DNA from: Kordia sp.
GTDB lineage: Bacteria; Bacteroidota; Bacteroidia; Flavobacteriales; Flavobacteriaceae
DNA length: 64,000 nucleotides
Reading direction: 5' to 3'
Assembly: GCF_022447245.1 (NCBI RefSeq)
Contig: NZ_JAKVBC010000003.1
Span: forward strand, 62,001-126,000
Shown here: positions 60,576-64,000 of the stretch, piece by piece
How the letters are laid out: each line of letters begins with the position of its first letter
How positions within the stretch are numbered: the stretch's first letter is position 1
The notes under the pieces: generated by a model
What the model was told of the DNA's origin: nothing
Databases searched by the model: none
Seen by the model: the letters and a program-made list of their open reading frames with translations, nothing else
Program-made: the position numbers and the translations under genes

Positions 60576-63500
60576 ATGAAAACCATAAAATTACTTGTCC
60601 TTTGTCTATTTCTATTTCCTATGCAGCATCATGCTCAAAAACGAAAAAAGAAACAGAAAACACCAGCTATACAATTGACTGATTCTTTATTTCACGGTTT
60701 AAAATGGCGAAATATTGGTCCGTTTAGAGGTGGAAGAAGTGTAAGATGTAGTGGAGTCATAGGGCATCCACTGACCTATTACATGGGTTCTACTGGTGGC
60801 GGTGTGTATAAAACTACCGATGCTGGGATTACGTGGAAAAATATCTCAGATAACTTTTTTAAAACAGGATCTGTCGGTGCCATTGCGGTCTCAGAAAGCG
60901 ATACCAATATCGTTGTTGTCGGTATGGGAGAACATGCAGCACGTGGTGTCATGACTTCTATGGGAGATGGAGTTTATAAATCGATGGATGCAGGAAAAAC
61001 ATGGAAACACTTAGGTTTAGAGAATACGCATCATATTTCAGATGTTATTATACATCCTACAAATCCTAATATTATCTATGTTACAGCGCAAGGCGCACAA
61101 TATGCACCAACAGAAGCACGCGGAATTTACAGAACGACAGATGGCGGAACTACTTGGGAAAAGATTTTATATGTAAACAATACCACAGGCGCTTCTTCCC
61201 TATCGATGGATATGAAAAACCCTCGAATTTTATATGCTTCTATGTGGCAACATCGTCGTTATCCTTGGTATATGGAATCTGGTGGCGAACATTCTGGATT
61301 GTATAAATCATCAGATGGCGGAGATACATGGACAAAATTGAAAGCAGGCTTACCAAAAGCTTTTGGGAAATCAGGAATCTCAGTATCTAGAGCCAATCCA
61401 GAACGTGTGTTTGCAGTGATTGAAGCAGAAGGAAAAAAAGGCGGTGTGTATCGTTCTGATGATGCAGGAAAAAAGTGGGTTCAAGTCAATGGAAATCGTG
61501 TCAATATTGCACGCTCTTGGTATTATATGGAGATTTTTGCCGATCCACAGAACGAAAATGTGGTGTATGTGCTAAATGCTCCAGTAATGAAGTCTATTGA
61601 CGGCGGAAAAAGTTTTACCAATATTCCTGTGCCACATGGCGATAATCATCACTTATGGATCAATCCGCATGACAATAGCAATTTGATCAACTCGAACGAT
61701 GGTGGCGCTAATATTTCTTTTAATGGTGGAAAAAGTTGGACTACACAACAAAACCAACCTACTTCACAGTTTTATCGTGTGATTACAGATAATTTAGTAC
61801 CGTACAATGTATATGGGGGACAACAAGATAATTCTGCCATAGCGATTGCCAGTCGTACCAACGATGGCGGTATTGATTGGAAAGATTGGTATTCAGTTGC
61901 TGGTGGCGAAAGTGCTTTTATTGCCTTTGATCCTGACAATCCAGAAACGGTATATGGTGGAACCTATCAAGGAAATATCAATTCTTGGACTAAATCTTCC
62001 AGAACCCAAAAAAACATCAAAGAATATCCTGAATTAGGACTCAGTATTGCGCCAAAAGATGCAAAGTACCGTTACAACTGGAATGCTCCTATTATCAGTT
62101 CTCCGCACAATAGAAAAACAATTTATCACGCAGGAAATGTAGTCTTTAAAACAATGGATGGCGGAATTAATTGGACGATCATCAGTCCTGATTTAACAAA
62201 GAACGAAACTGAAAAACACGGTCCTGGCGGTGGTCCTTATACCAACGAAGCTGCTGGAGGCGAAAATTACAATACGTTGACTGCTTTGGTGGAATCACAA
62301 CATGAAGAAGGTGTATTGTATGCTGGAAGCGATGATGGATTGTTACATATTACTAGAAATGGCGGTGCGAATTGGGAAAATATTACCCCAAAAGGAATTG
62401 AAGATGGCATCATCAATAGTATAGATATTTCTGAGCACGATCCTGCTACAGCGTATGTCGTGATTATGCGCTATAAATCCTTAGATTTAAGTTCGTATAT
62501 TTTTAAAACAAACGATTACGGAAAAACGTGGACAAAGATTGTAAATGGATTGAATGATCCAAATGGATTTGCCAGAGTGGTAAGAGCTGATAAGAAACGA
62601 AAAGGATTGTTATACGCTGGTACCGAAACTGGATTGTATGTATCAAATGATGATGGCGTATTTTGGCAACGTTTGAATTTGAATTTACCCGTAGTTGCTA
62701 TTAACGATTTGACTATGCAGGACAACGATTTGGTCATCGCAACCTCAGGGCGTGGATTTTGGATTTTGGACGATGTTGGTGTATTACAAAATATGACTCC
62801 TGAAACTAAGTCTATTCAACTATTTACACCTAAGCCTAGCTATCGTATTTTTGGAGGTGTTTCGAAGGCAGTTGGACAAGGTACAAATCCTAAAAGCGGT
62901 GTGACCTTTGATTATTATTTAGATAAAAACGCTGATACTTTAGATTTAAAATTAGAAGTTCTACAAGGTTCTAAAGTAATACGAACGTATACAAATAAGA
63001 AACCAAAGAAATTTAGATCATGGCCAGGCGGACCTTCTAAACCTGAAGTTTTACCATCTAAAAAAGGCTATAATAGATTTACATGGAACTTTGCTAGAGA
63101 AGCTATACCATCTATTAATAAAGTATTTGTTTTTGGTGGACATGCGGGATCAAACGTTGCTCCAGGAAATTATACTTTACGCTTAACGCTAGATGATGAA
63201 AGTGTTGAAACAAAAGCTACGATTCTTCCAAATCCTGCCAACAAATCGACAACACGAGATTTTACTGAACAACAAGAAATGCTCTTTACTATTGAGAATA
63301 CTGTCAGAAACATGCATGAATCTGTAAATCAGATGCGCTCTGCTAAAACACAACTAAATACCTATGCCAAGCTTTTAAAAAGCAATGAAGCAGCAAAACC
63401 TTTATTAGAAAAAGGAGAAGCCCTATTGAAGCGTATTAATAGTTGGGAAGAAAATTTAATCCAAGTGGAACAAAAAACCTTTCAAGATGTGATCAATTTT

Positions 63501-63731
63501 AATAATAAACTGAATGCACAGTTGATTGTATTGTTACGCTATATAGACCAACCGAATCCTAAAGTAACACAAGGCGCAAAACAACGCTTGAACGATTTAC
63601 TAAACGATTGGCAAGTGTATACAAACGAACGTGATGCGATTATCAATACTGAGATGAAAGCGTATAACGATTTGTACAAATCATTGGAGATTCCTGCGTT
63701 GATTATTGAAAAGAAGTCGAAAACTGATTAA
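60576..63731 (+). CDS. Exported WD40/BNR-like beta-propeller protein (VPS10/sortilin-type)
   Basis: A 1051-residue secreted protein with signal peptide [15 protein letters not shown]. The first 740 residues contain many BNR/Asp-box type repeats ([77 protein letters not shown]), giving one or two seven- to ten-bladed propellers. The C-terminal 300 residues include a beta domain and a helical segment ([20 protein letters not shown]). Such proteins are often called glycosyl hydrolases, but no catalytic residues are evident here. Bacteroidetes carry several, some next to metalloproteases. No T9SS tail is seen. Confidence 0.9.
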   Translation: MKTIKLLVLCLFLFPMQHHAQKRKKKQKTPAIQLTDSLFHGLKWRNIGPFRGGRSVRCSGVIGHPLTYYMGSTGGGVYKTTDAGITWKNISDNFFKTGSVGAIAVSESDTNIVVVGMGEHAARGVMTSMGDGVYKSMDAGKTWKHLGLENTHHISDVIIHPTNPNIIYVTAQGAQYAPTEARGIYRTTDGGTTWEKILYVNNTTGASSLSMDMKNPRILYASMWQHRRYPWYMESGGEHSGLYKSSDGGDTWTKLKAGLPKAFGKSGISVSRANPERVFAVIEAEGKKGGVYRSDDAGKKWVQVNGNRVNIARSWYYMEIFADPQNENVVYVLNAPVMKSIDGGKSFTNIPVPHGDNHHLWINPHDNSNLINSNDGGANISFNGGKSWTTQQNQPTSQFYRVITDNLVPYNVYGGQQDNSAIAIASRTNDGGIDWKDWYSVAGGESAFIAFDPDNPETVYGGTYQGNINSWTKSSRTQKNIKEYPELGLSIAPKDAKYRYNWNAPIISSPHNRKTIYHAGNVVFKTMDGGINWTIISPDLTKNETEKHGPGGGPYTNEAAGGENYNTLTALVESQHEEGVLYAGSDDGLLHITRNGGANWENITPKGIEDGIINSIDISEHDPATAYVVIMRYKSLDLSSYIFKTNDYGKTWTKIVNGLNDPNGFARVVRADKKRKGLLYAGTETGLYVSNDDGVFWQRLNLNLPVVAINDLTMQDNDLVIATSGRGFWILDDVGVLQNMTPETKSIQLFTPKPSYRIFGGVSKAVGQGTNPKSGVTFDYYLDKNADTLDLKLEVLQGSKVIRTYTNKKPKKFRSWPGGPSKPEVLPSKKGYNRFTWNFAREAIPSINKVFVFGGHAGSNVAPGNYTLRLTLDDESVETKATILPNPANKSTTRDFTEQQEMLFTIENTVRNMHESVNQMRSAKTQLNTYAKLLKSNEAAKPLLEKGEALLKRINSWEENLIQVEQKTFQDVINFNNKLNAQLIVLLRYIDQPNPKVTQGAKQRLNDLLNDWQVYTNERDAIINTEMKAYNDLYKSLEIPALIIEKKSKTD

Positions 63732-63794
63732 ATGCAAGTTTTAAGTATTCGTTGAAAATTAGTTTTTATTATAACAAAAATAAATATTTAAGTT

Positions 63795-64000
63795 ATGAGT
63801 AAAAAAATAGGGCTTAAAGAAGCAATGTCCATTGGAATTGGGGGAATGGTAGGCGGTGGAATTTTTGCTGTGTTAGGCTTAGCTGTTTCGCTTGCACAAG
63901 GTGGTACACCAATAGCTTTTCTTTTTGCAGGACTTTTAGCTTTAATTACATCCTACAGTTATGTAAAACTATCTATGAAATATCCGGATCGTGGCGGAAC
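63795..64000 (+). CDS. APC family amino acid permease, N-terminus (partial)
   Basis: From ATG 63795 the frame is open to the window edge (68 codons). It reads MSKKIGLKEAMSIGIGGMVG and continues GGIFAVLGLAVSLAQGG. The GxGGMVGGGIFAVLG block is the substrate-binding first helix of the amino acid-polyamine-organocation superfamily. A second helix (IAFLFAGLLALITSYSYVKL) follows, with YPDRGG typical of the loop. The rest is outside, so the substrate is unknown. Confidence 0.9.
   Translation, partial: MSKKIGLKEAMSIGIGGMVGGGIFAVLGLAVSLAQGGTPIAFLFAGLLALITSYSYVKLSMKYPDRGG

Noticed and set aside
60576-63731. Calling the beta-propeller protein a glycoside hydrolase
   Set aside because: Asp-box repeats are present, but I see no sialidase-type catalytic arginine triad or nucleophile block.
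1-64000. CRISPR arrays, rRNA operons, prophage structural genes
   Set aside because: No regularly spaced direct repeats of 20-40 bases, no rRNA-like sequence and no capsid, tail or terminase motifs were found by reading.

Overview
The window is AT-rich bacterial DNA from a member of the Flavobacteriaceae, most like Kordia or a close relative. This is inferred from four things: Bor/Por-type (T9SS) C-terminal sorting domains on secreted proteins; TAnnTTTG -7 promoter boxes with almost no Shine-Dalgarno sequences; families largely confined to Bacteroidetes (DUF6090, DUF4846, DUF983, the divergent ppc, the Bacteroidetes type of lipoprotein TlpA); and two small GG-leader peptides of the Bacteroidetes lanthipeptide-like type. 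No 16S rRNA is present, so the genus is inference.

Positions 1-20,900 are mostly chromosomal core. They hold the 3' end of aroB, a DinB-like protein, an AraC regulator, phosphoenolpyruvate carboxylase, an Lrp regulator, an M14 carboxypeptidase facing an XRE regulator across an array of GTTTACA/TGTAAAC operators, a terC gene with a nonsense codon at its start, two tandem alpha/beta hydrolases and an orphan RiPP precursor. A tight minus-strand operon follows (17201 down to 12341): a glutathione-synthetase-like ATP-grasp ligase, a mercaptopyruvate sulfurtransferase, two small membrane proteins, a 41-residue overlapping ORF, an N-formylglutamate amidohydrolase-like enzyme and a DUF1704 (QEGLA/HExxxH) metallopeptidase. 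This ligase, hydrolase and carboxypeptidase set is the best candidate for an undescribed pathway, probably making and trimming an amino-acid or peptide conjugate. A DAACS symporter, aroC and lpxH come next.

Positions 20,900-49,400 mix core and envelope genes: a MepB protein, a YdiJ-like FAD/Fe-S dehydrogenase, a TlpA lipoprotein, tRNA-Tyr with a partial copy of its 3' end downstream, a rhomboid protease and an LpxL-like acyltransferase on divergent palindromic promoters, glmM with an acyltransferase, acpH-ggt, an ECF sigma/anti-sigma pair divergent from a fasciclin protein, a large T9SS-secreted metalloprotease, a second orphan RiPP precursor with ten cysteines, and uvrA. A decayed serine recombinase lies between ggt and the sigma locus.

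Positions 49,400-58,300 are an accessory, decaying region of low coding density. It contains remnants of at least four IS1182-type insertions (one reduced to a MITE-like 262-bp element), a truncated GNAT gene, a broken esterase, several orphan ORFs, a polytopic membrane protein and a small T9SS cargo protein. From 58,300 to the end order returns: an exported esterase, two REP-like palindromic repeats, a 1051-residue exported beta-propeller protein, and the start of an APC-family permease cut by the window edge.
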